From assembly GCF_013267195.1 (NCBI RefSeq), contig NZ_CP053941.1, positions 372,001 through 436,000 on the forward strand: DNA of 64,000 nucleotides, in the 5' to 3' direction. The stretch is from Halorubrum salinarum (GTDB lineage Archaea > Halobacteriota > Halobacteria > Halobacteriales > Haloferacaceae). Below are positions 49,278 to 59,600 of the stretch, piece by piece; position 1 is the first letter of the stretch; each line of letters opens with the position of its first letter. Under the pieces are notes generated by a model. It did not search any database. It was not told the DNA's origin and worked only from the letters and a program-made list of their open reading frames with translations. Position numbers and translations under genes: made by a program.

Positions 49278-50525
49278 GTGATCGGCGGCGTCGACCCGTT
49301 CGTCTACCTGGAGACGAACGTCGCGAAGCTGGTGTTAGCGACCGCGCTTGGCATGTTCCTCGGGTTAGAGCGGGAGTGGTCACAGAAGTCGGCGGGGATC
49401 CGGACGTTCGCGCTGATCAGCCTCGCGGCGGCGGTGTTCTCGCTCGTCGGCGAGCCGGGGCTCCTCGTCGTCGGCGGGGTGCTGGTGGTCGCCAGCGCGG
49501 TGCTGCTGGCGGTGCGAAGCTTCGTCGAGGCCGACGTGGACGGCCTCTCGCTGACCACGTCGGCCTCGATGCTCGTCGCGTACGGCGTCGGCGTCCTCGT
49601 CGCGGCGGGACTGTTCATCGAGTCGGTGACGGTGGCGGTGCTGTCGTCGCTGCTTCTGGTGTTGAAACGGGAGCTCCACGCGTTCGCGTGGGGGCTCTCC
49701 AGACAGGAGGTGCGCAGCGCCGTGGAGTTCACCATCCTCGCGTTCGTCGTCTTCCCGCTCCTCCCCGCTGAGACGGTCGACCCGTGGGGGGCGGTCCAGC
49801 CGCGGCTGGTCTGGTCGCTGGTGGTCGCGGTCAGCGCCATCGGGTTCGTCAACTACGTCCTCGTCAAGCGGTATCAGGGCCGCGGCTACGCGGTGACGGG
49901 CTTCTTCGGCGGGCTCGTCAACTCGACGGCGGTCGTCGCCGAGATGGCCAAGCGGGCGAAGGGGCGCGCGGACCTCGGCGACATCGCGGTGGGCTCGATC
50001 CTCCTCGCGAACGCGGCGATGGCGTTCCGGAACGCCGCGGTGGTGGCCGTCTTCGTCCCCGAGGCGGCGCTCGTCGTCGGCGTCCCGCTCGGCGCGATCA
50101 CCGTCGCGGGGGTCGGCGTCGCCGTGTGGCGGAGCGACTGGCGGACGACGATGGAGGCCGAGTTGACCTCGCCGTTCAGCCTCGGGAACGCGCTCACGTT
50201 CGGCGCGCTCTTCCTGCTCGTGCTGCTCGCCTCCGCGGTCGCCGAGGAGTCGTTCGGCGCGAGCGGCTTCATCGTGACCTCTTTCCTCGCCGGCCTGGTG
50301 TCGTCGGGGACCTCGACGACCACGGCGGTCTCGCTGCTCGGGACCGGACAGATCGGGGTCGAGACGGCGGTCGCGGGCGTGATCGCCGGCACCGCCGCCA
50401 GCGTCCTGATCAAGACCGTCTTCGCGGCGAGCATCGCCCGGGAGCTGGTCCGGCCGGTGTTCCTCTGGAACCTCCTGCTGATCGCCGTGGGGGTGCTCGC
50501 CGGGGTCCCGCTATTGCTGTTCTGA
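49278..50525 (+). CDS. MgtC/SapB-type membrane protein with DUF4010-like domain
   Basis: The 415-residue protein has an MgtC-like N-terminal domain (about 8-150) with LGMFLGLEREWSQKSAGIRTFALISL, and a C-terminal multi-pass domain of the DUF4010 type (about 190-415). The function is unknown; MgtC proteins are linked to magnesium or stress responses. The gene starts with GTG. A palindrome TATAGC-AA-GCTATA lies 98 bases upstream. Confidence 0.88.
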   Translation: MIGGVDPFVYLETNVAKLVLATALGMFLGLEREWSQKSAGIRTFALISLAAAVFSLVGEPGLLVVGGVLVVASAVLLAVRSFVEADVDGLSLTTSASMLVAYGVGVLVAAGLFIESVTVAVLSSLLLVLKRELHAFAWGLSRQEVRSAVEFTILAFVVFPLLPAETVDPWGAVQPRLVWSLVVAVSAIGFVNYVLVKRYQGRGYAVTGFFGGLVNSTAVVAEMAKRAKGRADLGDIAVGSILLANAAMAFRNAAVVAVFVPEAALVVGVPLGAITVAGVGVAVWRSDWRTTMEAELTSPFSLGNALTFGALFLLVLLASAVAEESFGASGFIVTSFLAGLVSSGTSTTTAVSLLGTGQIGVETAVAGVIAGTAASVLIKTVFAASIARELVRPVFLWNLLLIAVGVLAGVPLLLF

Positions 50526-50567
50526 AACGCGGCGGCGGACCCGCTCCGGCGCGGGGCGGCCCGCGCC

Positions 50568-50942
50568 TTACGAGAGGTGTTCGGCGATGTCCGTCGACGA
50601 GACCATGCCGACGTAGTCGTCGTCGACGACCGGGAGGTGTTTGACGCCGTACATCGTCATCATCGCGGCCACCTCCTGCATCATGAGGTCGGGCGTCACC
50701 GTCTCGACGTCCTCGGTCATCACGTCGCGGACCGTCGTCGCCTCGGGGTCGCGCCCGTCGGCGACCGCCCCGACGACGTCGCTCTGCGTGACGATACAGC
50801 CGCCGCCGGTGGTCACGACGAGCGCGCTGATGCCGCCGTCGCGCATCCGTCGGGCGGCGTCCCGAATCGGGGCGTCCGCTCCGATCGTCTCCAGGGGCGT
50901 CGACATCACGTCCGCGACGCGGGTTCTGTCGTCGAGATCCAT
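50568..50942 (-). CDS. Two-CBS-domain protein, copy A
   Basis: The 124-residue protein consists of two CBS motifs (VADVMSTPLETI ... ISALVVTTGG, and VRDVMTEDVETV ... VKHLPVVDDDYVGMVSSTDI). CBS pairs bind adenine nucleotides and regulate partners. It is a stand-alone module with a paralogue immediately upstream (51058-51444), in the same direction. The start MDLDDR was preferred to a longer frame. Confidence 0.88.
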   Translation of the reverse strand: MDLDDRTRVADVMSTPLETIGADAPIRDAARRMRDGGISALVVTTGGGCIVTQSDVVGAVADGRDPEATTVRDVMTEDVETVTPDLMMQEVAAMMTMYGVKHLPVVDDDYVGMVSSTDIAEHLS

Positions 50943-51057
50943 GCCACGACGTGTGGTACCGCGTGTCATTACTCTTCCGGAACGCACAACGCGGGGCGGG
51001 CGCGACCCCGTTCGGGACGGCAGAAAGGCGGCGGGACGCGACGCTCCGAGGGGGCCG

Positions 51058-51444
51058 TCAGCGTGCCTTCGAGAGGTGCGCCGTGAGGTCCGTCGTCGAC
51101 ACCATCCCGATCGGTCTGCCGTCCGCGTCGGTCACGGGGAGGTGGGTGTAGCCGTGCGCGGTCGGCGCCGCCAGCTCCGCGACGGTGTCCTCGCGACCCA
51201 CCGTGACGACGTCGGTCGTCATGAACGCCTCGACCGGCGTCCGGTCTTTCGGGTCGTTGTCGCGGACGAGCCCCACGAAGTCCGTCGCGGTGATCAGCCC
51301 GGCCAGCCGCCCGTCGGGCTCGACGACGAGGATCGAACTGACGCCGGTGTCGCGCATCCGCTTCGCCGCGTCGGCCGCCGGGGCGCCGCGTTCGATCGTG
51401 GTGAGGTCGGTCGACATGAGCCGATCGACGGGTACGTCGTTCAT
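51058..51444 (-). CDS. Two-CBS-domain protein, copy B
   Basis: The 128-residue protein has two CBS motifs (VDRLMSTDLTTI ... VSSILVVEPDGRLAGLITATDF, and VEAFMTTDVVTV ... YTHLPVTDADGRPIGMVSTTDL). It is clearly related to the next gene downstream. The second motif is less regular around LAAPTAHG. The ligand is unknown. Confidence 0.88.
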   Translation of the reverse strand: MNDVPVDRLMSTDLTTIERGAPAADAAKRMRDTGVSSILVVEPDGRLAGLITATDFVGLVRDNDPKDRTPVEAFMTTDVVTVGREDTVAELAAPTAHGYTHLPVTDADGRPIGMVSTTDLTAHLSKAR

Positions 51445-51568
51445 GCCTCGTGGTAACGCTGGGCACGGTAATCAATTATCCGGTCGGAGGGACCGGTCCG
51501 CGTCGGGCGACGCGGGCGCGGGCTAGGCGAGCGGCGAGAGAGGGAGACGCCTCGAACCGCCCGACTGC

Positions 51569-52366
51569 TCACTCCTCGACGAGGGCCTCGGGAGCGTCCG
51601 CGAGGCCGACCAGCGCGTCCGCCTCGACGTGGTGGAGGTCGCCCGGGATCACGAGCAGGTGGAGCGGGTCGCCGAACTCGCGGTCGGCGAGCGCGCTCAG
51701 GCGGTCGGCGGCGACGACCGCGTCGGGCGACCCCGCACGGGCGACGGCGACGGCGAGCTCGTCGGCCCACCCCTCGGCGAGCAGGTCGGCGGCCACGTCG
51801 GCCGTCATGTACTCCTCGTGGTCCGGGTCGGGGCCGCTCGGGCCGGTCCCGACCTTGATGTCAAGGTAGACGACGGTGTGGAGCCCGCGCTCGCGGTTCG
51901 CCTCGATGGTCTCGACCACGCTCGCGGGCACGTCGTCGCCGCCGTGCGCGTACGGGAACGGCAGCGTCGTCGCCTTCCCGAACCGGTAGTTCTGGAGCCC
52001 CGTCAGGCTCGACGCCGCGGACTGGGCGGTGACGCCGTGGATCACCCGCGTGTCGATGCCGCGCTCCTCGGCGCGGAGCCGGAGGTCGGTGTGGGTGGTC
52101 GAGATCATCGTGTCGCCGGCCGTGAGGAAGGCGGCGTCGCCGTCCGCGGCCGCCTCCAGGATGGGCTCCGGATCCCGCTCCACGCCGGCGCGGTCGCGGA
52201 CCTCGACGTCGACGCCGTGGTACGCCTCCAGGTCGGCGACGTCGGCGCCGACCAGCCGGCTGGTGTAGAACTCCGCGAAGACCCGGTCGGCCGCCCGCAG
52301 CGCCTCGCGCCCCTCGACGGTGACGGAGCGCTCGTCGTAGAGGCCGAGCCCGATGAAGGTGAGCAT
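51569..52366 (-). CDS. dphB: Diphthine synthase
   Basis: The 265-residue SAM-dependent methyltransferase modifies the histidine of elongation factor 2 on the way to diphthamide. It begins MLTFIGLGLYDERSVTVEG and has the tetrapyrrole-methylase fold with FLTAGDTMISTTH (about 86-98) and IHGVTAQSAASSLTGLQNYRFG. Length is normal. It is divergent from the ferredoxin oxidoreductase genes. Confidence 0.93.
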   Translation of the reverse strand: MLTFIGLGLYDERSVTVEGREALRAADRVFAEFYTSRLVGADVADLEAYHGVDVEVRDRAGVERDPEPILEAAADGDAAFLTAGDTMISTTHTDLRLRAEERGIDTRVIHGVTAQSAASSLTGLQNYRFGKATTLPFPYAHGGDDVPASVVETIEANRERGLHTVVYLDIKVGTGPSGPDPDHEEYMTADVAADLLAEGWADELAVAVARAGSPDAVVAADRLSALADREFGDPLHLLVIPGDLHHVEADALVGLADAPEALVEE

Positions 52367-52581
52367 GGGTGCGCTCGGCGCGCGGCGGCCTAAAAGGACG
52401 CGAAAGGGCCGGGAGCGACGAAACCGAGGGCAGGCGCTCGGATCGGTCCGGCGGACGGGCGGCGAGCGCCCGAGCGCCCCTAATAGACCTTCATGATAGT
52501 CCCTTGGGATTCCATAGCAAGCCCTAAGAGGGAACCAGCACAACGTCGGGCCACGAGGCCCACTCGGGCTCACATACCACT

Positions 52582-54477
52582 ATGACTGACGACGAACTCA
52601 TCTGGCGGATATCGGGGGGATCCGGTGACGGGATCGCTTCCACCAGCCAGAACTTCGCGAAGGCCTTGATGCGATCGGGGCTCAACGTCTTCACGCATCG
52701 GCACTACCCGTCGCGGATCCGCGGCGGCCACACCTACACCGAGGTCCGCGCGTCGGCGGACCCCGTCGAATCCCGGGGCGACGGCTACAACTTCCTGCTC
52801 GCGCTCGGCGACTCCTTCGCCCGTAACCCGCAGGAGGAGGCCGTCTACGGCAACGAGGAGATCAAGCCGCTCTCGGAGAACCTGGACGAGCTCCGCGAGG
52901 GCGGGGTCATCGTCTACGACGAAGGACTCCTCGACGCCTCCGAGATCCCGAACTTCGAGGAGCGCGCCGAGGAGAACGACTGGCACGTGTACCCGCTCGA
53001 CCTCCGCGGCCTCGCCCGCGACATGGGTCGCGAGGTCATGCGCAACACCGCCGGCGTCGGCGCGACCTGCGCGTTGACCGGCATGGAACTCGACCACGTC
53101 GAGGACCTGATGCGCGACGCGATGCCGGAGAAGATCCTCGAACCGAACCTGGAGATCCTCGAGACCGCGTACGACCAGGTCCGCGAGGAGTACGACGTGG
53201 ACGCCCCGGACGTGTCGGTTCCGACGGGCGAACACGACGAGACCCAGCTGCTCATGTCCGGGTCGGACGCCATCTCCTACGGCGCCATCGACGAGGGCTG
53301 CCGGTTCATCGCCGGCTACCCGATGACGCCGTGGACCGAGGTGTTCACCATCATGACGCAGAACCTGCCGAAGCTCGGCGGGATCTCCGAGCAGGTGGAA
53401 GACGAGATCGCCGCGGCCGCGCTCGCGGTCGGGGCCTCGCACGCCGGCGTCAAGGCGATGTCCGGCTCCTCCGGCGGCGGGTTCGCGCTGATGTCCGAGC
53501 CGCTCGGGCTCGCGGAGATGACGGAGACGCCCGTCGTCCTCGTCGAGGCCATGCGCGCCGGCCCCTCGACCGGGATGCCGACGAAGCCGGAGCAGTCCGA
53601 CCTCGAACACGTCCTCTACACCTCGCAGGGCGACTCCCAGCGCGTCGTCCTGGCCCCGGGGACCGTCGAGGAGGCGTACGAGCAGTCGCGGATCGCCTTC
53701 CGGCTCGCCTACGAGTACCAGATCCCGACGATCCTGCTGTACGACCAGAAGCTCGGCGGCGAGCTGACGAACGTCCCCAAGAGCCACTTCGACCGCGACC
53801 CGAACCCGGACCTCGGGAAGACGCTCTCGGAGGACGCGCTCGCCGACGAGCCGCACTCCGGCGACGGGAAGTTCCACCGCTTCCAGCACGACGTGGACGA
53901 CGGCGTCTCGCCGCGGTCGGTGCCCGGGCAGAAGGGCGGTCGCTTCCTCGCGACCGGCAACGAGCACGACCCGACCGGCCACATCAGCGAGTCCCCGGAC
54001 AACCGGGTCGCGCAGATCGACCGGCGGACCCAGAAGCTGGAGGCGATCCGCGCCGACCTCGACGGGGAGGACACCGGATCGTACGCCGGCCCCGAGGACG
54101 CCGAGTACGGCATCCTCACGTTCGGCAGCCAGCAGGGGACCGTCGAGGAAGCCGTCGGTCGGCTCAACGAGGCCGGCCACTCCGTGAAGTCGTACGGCGT
54201 CTCCGACATGCTCCCGTTCCCGACCGAGCAGGTCGAGGCGTTCGTCGAGAGCGTCGACGAGGTCCTCGTCGTCGAGATGACGGCGTCCGGACAGTTCCGC
54301 GGGCTCGTCCAGAAGAACCTCGGCCGCTACGGCGAGAAGCTGTCGAGCCTGTTGAAGTACAACGGGAACCCGTTCGAGCCGGCGGAGGTCGTCGACGGGT
54401 TCGAGGCCGCGATCGTCGAGGGCGACGGCGACGCGTCCGGCCACCAGACCACGTTCGTCCCAGCCGCAGGTGACTAA
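52582..54477 (+). CDS. porA: 2-oxoacid:ferredoxin oxidoreductase, fused gamma-alpha subunit
   Basis: The 631-residue protein joins a gamma domain (about 1-190, RISGGSGDGIASTSQNFA and SRIRGGHTYTEVR) and an alpha domain (about 215-631, GYPMTPWTEVFTIM and the ISGSSGG-like KAMSGSSGGGFALMSEPLG). With the beta subunit next door it oxidises a 2-oxoacid to the acyl-CoA with ferredoxin. The lengths of both subunits (631 and 312) fit the pyruvate enzyme of Halobacterium as I remember it, so I use por; the 2-oxoglutarate enzyme is the alternative. The promoter region is shared with dphB. Confidence 0.85.
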   Translation: MTDDELIWRISGGSGDGIASTSQNFAKALMRSGLNVFTHRHYPSRIRGGHTYTEVRASADPVESRGDGYNFLLALGDSFARNPQEEAVYGNEEIKPLSENLDELREGGVIVYDEGLLDASEIPNFEERAEENDWHVYPLDLRGLARDMGREVMRNTAGVGATCALTGMELDHVEDLMRDAMPEKILEPNLEILETAYDQVREEYDVDAPDVSVPTGEHDETQLLMSGSDAISYGAIDEGCRFIAGYPMTPWTEVFTIMTQNLPKLGGISEQVEDEIAAAALAVGASHAGVKAMSGSSGGGFALMSEPLGLAEMTETPVVLVEAMRAGPSTGMPTKPEQSDLEHVLYTSQGDSQRVVLAPGTVEEAYEQSRIAFRLAYEYQIPTILLYDQKLGGELTNVPKSHFDRDPNPDLGKTLSEDALADEPHSGDGKFHRFQHDVDDGVSPRSVPGQKGGRFLATGNEHDPTGHISESPDNRVAQIDRRTQKLEAIRADLDGEDTGSYAGPEDAEYGILTFGSQQGTVEEAVGRLNEAGHSVKSYGVSDMLPFPTEQVEAFVESVDEVLVVEMTASGQFRGLVQKNLGRYGEKLSSLLKYNGNPFEPAEVVDGFEAAIVEGDGDASGHQTTFVPAAGD

Positions 54478-54480
54478 CCA

Positions 54481-55419
54481 ATGAGCACGTTTTCAGCGAT
54501 CGGAGAGGAGCGAGAGATCGACCGTGACGAGTACACCCCCGGCGTGGAGCCGCAGCCGACGTGGTGTCCGGGCTGCGGTGACTTCAGCGTCCTGAAGGCG
54601 CTCAAGCAGGCGCTACCGGAGGTCGGGCGCACGCCCGAGGAGACCCTGCTGTGTACCGGGATCGGCTGTTCGGGCAAGCTGAACAGCTACCTCGACACGT
54701 ACGGGTTCCACACGATCCACGGGCGCTCGCTGCCCGTGGCCCGCGCCGCGAAGCTCGCGAACCCCGACCTCGAAGTGATCGCCGCCGGCGGCGACGGCGA
54801 CGGCTACGGGATCGGCGGGAACCACTTCGTCCACACGGCCCGGGAGAACCACGACATGACGTACATCGTGTTCAACAACGAGATCTTCGGGCTCACGAAG
54901 GGGCAGACCTCCCCGACCAGCCCGAAGGGCCACAAGTCGAAGACGCAGCCCCACGGGAGCGCCAAGGAGCCGATCAAGCCGCTCTCGATGTCGCTCAACG
55001 CCGGCGCCTCCTACGTCGCCCGGACGGCCGCGGTCAACCCGAACCAGGCGAAGGAGATCATCACCGAGGCGATCGAACACGACGGGTTCGCGCACGTCGA
55101 CTTCCTCACCCAGTGTCCGACCTGGAACAAGGACGCGCGCCAGTACGTCCCGTACATCGACGTCAACGACTCCGACGACTACGAGTTCGACAAGACGGAC
55201 CGCGTCGAGGCCCAGGAGATGATGCGCACGACCGAGGAGGCCCTCTACGACGGCGAGGTCCTCACCGGCCGCTTCTACGTCGACGAGGACCGTCCGTCCT
55301 ACGGTCAGGAGAAGCGCGCGATCGGCGAGATGCCCGAGGAGCCGCTCGCCGAGCGCTACTGGGACGACGACTACGAGTGGGAGCGCTCCCACGACATGTT
55401 CCTCGACAAACACGCCTGA
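54481..55419 (+). CDS. porB: 2-oxoacid:ferredoxin oxidoreductase, beta subunit
   Basis: The 312-residue protein carries the thiamine diphosphate site: GGDGDGYGIGGNHF (about 102-115) followed by NNEIFGLTKGQTSPTS. The iron-sulfur cysteines lie at CPGCGDF (about 29-35), GIGCSG and QCPTWNK. It starts three bases after the alpha subunit stop. T-runs downstream of the stop, at 55455-55460 and 55473-55479, could end the transcript. Confidence 0.88.
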   Translation: MSTFSAIGEEREIDRDEYTPGVEPQPTWCPGCGDFSVLKALKQALPEVGRTPEETLLCTGIGCSGKLNSYLDTYGFHTIHGRSLPVARAAKLANPDLEVIAAGGDGDGYGIGGNHFVHTARENHDMTYIVFNNEIFGLTKGQTSPTSPKGHKSKTQPHGSAKEPIKPLSMSLNAGASYVARTAAVNPNQAKEIITEAIEHDGFAHVDFLTQCPTWNKDARQYVPYIDVNDSDDYEFDKTDRVEAQEMMRTTEEALYDGEVLTGRFYVDEDRPSYGQEKRAIGEMPEEPLAERYWDDDYEWERSHDMFLDKHA

Positions 55420-55502
55420 GCGAGGCCGTCAGTCGTTGACGGCGCGGTGAGTTCGTTTTTTGATTCGCAAGGTATTTTTTCATTGGTGACAAACGGAGTG
55501 GT

Positions 55503-55931
55503 ATGAGTACCGTATCGACGGAAGAGCGGATCCTCTCCGTGTTAGAGGAGGACGCACAGGCGTCCTGCGGGGAGATCGCCGAACGGGCCGACGTCTCGAA
55601 GCCGACGGTGCGGAAGTACATCGACCGCCTCGAAGAGCGGGGCGTGATCGTCGGCTACTCGGCGGAGGTCGACCCGAAGAAGCTCTCGTCGCAGTCGATC
55701 GCCATGGTCGGGATGGACGTCGACTCCGGACAGTACGTGGAGGCGACGCGCGAACTAAAGTCGCTAGAGGAAGTCCAGGCGCTGTACACCTCCTCCGGCG
55801 ACCACATGCTGATGGCCGAGGTCCGCGCCGGCGACGGCGACGAGCTCGGCGAGGTCATCTCCGAGAAGTTGCTCGGCGTCGAAGGCGTCACCGCGGCGCA
55901 CCCCTCCTTCCTCCAGGAACGACTGAAGTAG
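55503..55931 (+). CDS. Lrp/AsnC-family transcription regulator
   Basis: The 142-residue protein has an N-terminal helix-turn-helix (about 7-50, GEIAERADVSKPTVRKYIDRLEERGVI) and a C-terminal RAM-type ligand-binding domain (about 68-142, IAMVGMDVDSGQYVE ... LYTSSGDHMLMAEVR). Such proteins sense amino acids. It follows the ferredoxin oxidoreductase genes after its own AT-rich promoter, so it may regulate them or itself. Confidence 0.9.
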   Translation: MSTVSTEERILSVLEEDAQASCGEIAERADVSKPTVRKYIDRLEERGVIVGYSAEVDPKKLSSQSIAMVGMDVDSGQYVEATRELKSLEEVQALYTSSGDHMLMAEVRAGDGDELGEVISEKLLGVEGVTAAHPSFLQERLK

Positions 55932-55941
55932 GCCGGCGGCC

Positions 55942-56415
55942 TCAGACGAGCGTCCGCGGGGCCGCGACCACCACGTCCTCGTCGCCGACGGGGCTCCGTC
56001 GGGTCCCGCGCCCCTCGAATCCGTGCGCGACGAAGAACTCCGTCGCGCTCGGTCTGTCCGCCGGCACCGTCGCCCGGAGGGTCTCGACGCCGCGGTCGGC
56101 GAGTGCGGCGCCGACGCGCGACAGCAGCTCTCCCGCGATCCCCTCGCCCGCACGGTTCGGGTGGACCCACAGCGCCAGCAGCTCCGCCTCGGTGCCGTCC
56201 GGGTCCGGGTGCGCGATGGCGAGGCCAACGGGGCCCTCCTCGTCGTGTTCCATCAGGAACGACCACTCGGCCTCGGCGGCGGCCTCGCGGACGCCGGCGG
56301 CGGAGACGTCGAGCAGCGGTGCGCCGATGTCGTCGAACACCGTCTCCTCGCGGGCCCGCGAGACCGCGGTGCGAAGGGCCTCGGCGTCGTCGGCCCGAGC
56401 CGCCCGGACATCCAT
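55942..56415 (-). CDS. GNAT-family acetyltransferase
   Basis: The 157-residue protein matches the GNAT fold: MDVRAARADDAEALRTAVS at the start, GPVGLAIAH (beta 4), ALWVHPNRAGEGIAGELL with the acetyl-CoA pyrophosphate loop (about 89-106), and FFVAHGFEGRG near the end. The substrate is unknown. The start was chosen at the ATG preceding MDVRA; the very long frame that runs through ileS in another register is a shadow. Confidence 0.88.
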   Translation of the reverse strand: MDVRAARADDAEALRTAVSRAREETVFDDIGAPLLDVSAAGVREAAAEAEWSFLMEHDEEGPVGLAIAHPDPDGTEAELLALWVHPNRAGEGIAGELLSRVGAALADRGVETLRATVPADRPSATEFFVAHGFEGRGTRRSPVGDEDVVVAAPRTLV

Positions 56416-56600
56416 GTTCAACCGTGAGTAAAGAACGCACCTATAGGTTTCGGGGTGGGAATTGTTCACACAGTAACTCGCGTCGCGGAGGCGATCCTCC
56501 GGCGGTCTCGTCCGCGTCGATTCGGATCGGTGAGCGCGGGCGCCGAGGCCTCCGAAACCGAGCGTTCGGCCGCTCAAAGCGGCGTTTTCGGTCGGGGAGC

Positions 56601-59600
56601 CTACGCGACCGGGTCGACGCCGATGGTGAGCGTGACGTCCTCGACCTCCCACTCCTCGACGAGGCCGTCCTCGGCGGCCGCCGCGTCGCTCGGGTCGTCG
56701 AGCCAGGCGTCGGCGCGCACTTCGCCGGCGATGAGGTCGGCGTGGTCGTCCACGAAGCCGGCCACGCGGTCGTCGTCGACGCCGACGCCGACGCGGATCC
56801 GCGCCTCCACGTCCAGGTCGAGCTCCTTGCGCATCTCCTGGACCCGGCGGATCACGTCGCGGGCGTACCCCTCGGACTCGATGTCGGGAGTCAGCGAGGT
56901 GTCGACGTAGACGGTACCGCCCTCGAAGTCGGCGCCGGAGACGTGCTCCGGGGGCTCCGCGACGTACTCGACCATCTCGTCGTCGAGGTCGACGGGCTCG
57001 CCGTCGACGGTCACCTCGCCGCCCTCGACCGCCGCGCGGGTCGCGCCCTGGACCGCCTCCATCACCTTCTGGGCGTCGCCGCCGAAGGCGGGGCCGATGG
57101 CCGCCATCTGCGGCTCCGCGGTCTCGACCAGCTCGTCGAACGCGTCGGTGACGACCACCTCGCGGGCGTTGACGCGGTCGGCGATCAGCGCTTCGAGCCG
57201 GTCGACCGCGGCCGCGACGGTCTCGTCGTCCGTCTCGACGACGACGCGCGGGACGGGCCAGCGGAGCTTCCGGCCGGCCTGCTGGCGCGCGTTCGCGGCC
57301 GCCTCCTCCACGTCGCGGAAGACCGCCACGTCGCGTTCGAGGTCCGGGTCGCGCAGGTCGGCGTCCGGCTCGGGGTACGACAGCGCGTGGACCGTCGTCG
57401 CCGCGCCGTCGAGCCGCTGGTACATCCGCTCGGTGAGGTACGGCGCGATCGGCGCGAGCAGGCGGATCACCTCGTCGAGGACGGTCGCGAGCGTGGCGTA
57501 GGCGCCGCGCTTCGAGGCGGAGTCGGCCTCCTCCCACATGCGGTCGCGGACCGCCTTCACGTAGAACCGCGACACGTCCTGCGTGACGAACTCGATGACG
57601 GCGTTGACCGCGTCGCTGACCTGATAGTCGTCCCAGGCCTCTGCGACCTCGGCCTCCACGGACTGGAGCCGCGAGAGCACCCACTCGTCGACGAGTTCGA
57701 GCTCGCCGTCGGCGAGGTCCGCGTCGGCGGGGTCGTAGCCGTCGAGCTCCATGTACTCCAGCGGGAACCGGAACACGTTCCAGAGGATGTTGAGCTTGCC
57801 CTGGATCTCGCCGAGCCCGTCCCACTCGAACGCGAGGTCGACCCCCTGCTGGTCGTGGCTGAGCAGGTACGTGCGGAGCGGGTCGCGTCCGGCCCGGTCG
57901 ATCGCCTCCTCCGGCGTGACGATGTTGCCGACCGACTTCGACATCTTCCGGCCGTCCTCGTCGTTGGCGAAGCCGTGCATCAGCACCTCGTCGTACGGGA
58001 TCTCGCCGACCGCGGCGGTGCCCATGCCGAGCTGCGACCAGAACCAGCCGCGGGTCTGGTCGTGCGCCTCGATGATGAGGTCGGCGGGCCACAGCTCGTC
58101 GTGCGCGGCCTCGTCGCTCGGGTAGCCGAGCGTGCCCCACGAGGCGACCGAGGAGTCGAGCCACACGTCGAACACGTCCTCGACGCGGCGGTACGTCGTC
58201 CCGTCCTCGACGATGGTGAGGTCGTCGACGGAGGGGCGGTGGAGGTCGATCGACTCGGGGTCGACGTCCTCCTCGACGCGCTCGGCGAGCTCCTCGCGGG
58301 TGCCGATCACGATCATGTCCTCGTCGAGGTCGCCGGCGTCGGCGTCCTCCGGCACCCAGATGGGGATCGGGATCCCCCAGTAGCGCTGGCGGGAGACGTT
58401 CCAGTCGGGCGCGTCCTCGATGAAGTCGCGGAAGCGGTTGTCGCGGGCCCAATCGGGGTGCCACTCCGAGTCCTCCATGTTGTCGAGGAGGTCTTCCTTC
58501 ACGTCCGTGATCGAGATGAACCACTGGTCGGTGACCAGCTGGATGATCCCGGTGTCACACCGCCAGCAGTGGCCGTAGCTGTGGTCGACGGTGCCGTGCG
58601 CGAGCATGTGTCCGTCGGCGACGAGGTCGTCGATGATGTCGTCGTTGGCGTCGCGCACGAACTGGCCGGCGTACTCGCCGGCCGCCTCGGTGAACTCGCC
58701 GTTCGGCTTCACGGGGCAGTGGATGTCGAGCCCGAGCTCCGTGCCGCGGTGGAAGTCCTCCTCCCCGTGGCCCGGCGCGGAGTGGACCAGTCCGGTCCGG
58801 TCGGCCTCCACGTAGTCGGCGGCGTACACTTGACCGGCGCCCTCGAAGTCGGGGTACTCGGCGACGCGGTCGGCGAGCGGGTGGTCGTACGCCCAGCCGA
58901 CGAGCTCGTCGCCCGTCAGCTCGGCCTCGACCTCGTAGTCCTCGTAGCGCCCCTCGCCGAGCACGTCCTCGACGCAGTCGGCGGCGACGTAGATGAGTTC
59001 GCTCTCGCCGTCCTTCTCCGCGCGGACGGCGTTGTAGGTGAGATCCTCGTCGACGGCGACGAAGGTGTTCGCGGGGATGGTCCACGGCGTCGTCGTCCAG
59101 ATGACGAGGCTTCCCTCGCGGTCGGCGAGCGGGAACTTCACGTAGATGGAGGGGTCCTCGACGTCCTCGTACTCCACCTCGTTGTTGGCGAGGCCGGTCT
59201 CGCAGCGCGGGCACTGCGAGATGGACCGCTTCCCCTGCTCGACGAGGCCGTTGTCGGCGACCTCGGAGAACGCCCACCAGGCGGCCTCCATGTACTCCGG
59301 CGAGATGGTCTCGTAGGGGTCTTTCCAGTCCATCCACGCGCCGATGGACTCGAAGTCCTCGTCCATCGCCGCCCGGTTCTCCAAGGCGAACTCCTTACAC
59401 TTCTCGATGAACGCCTCCATCCCGTACTCCTCGATGTCCCGCTTGTTCTCGAAGCCGAGCTCCTCCTCGACTTTGACCTCGATCGGGAGCCCGTGCATGT
59501 CGTAGCCGGGGCGGTCGGTGACGCGGTGGCCGGTCATCCGCTTGTACCGGATGACGGCGTCTTTCAGCGTCTTGTTCCAGGCCGTCCCGAGGTGCATCTG

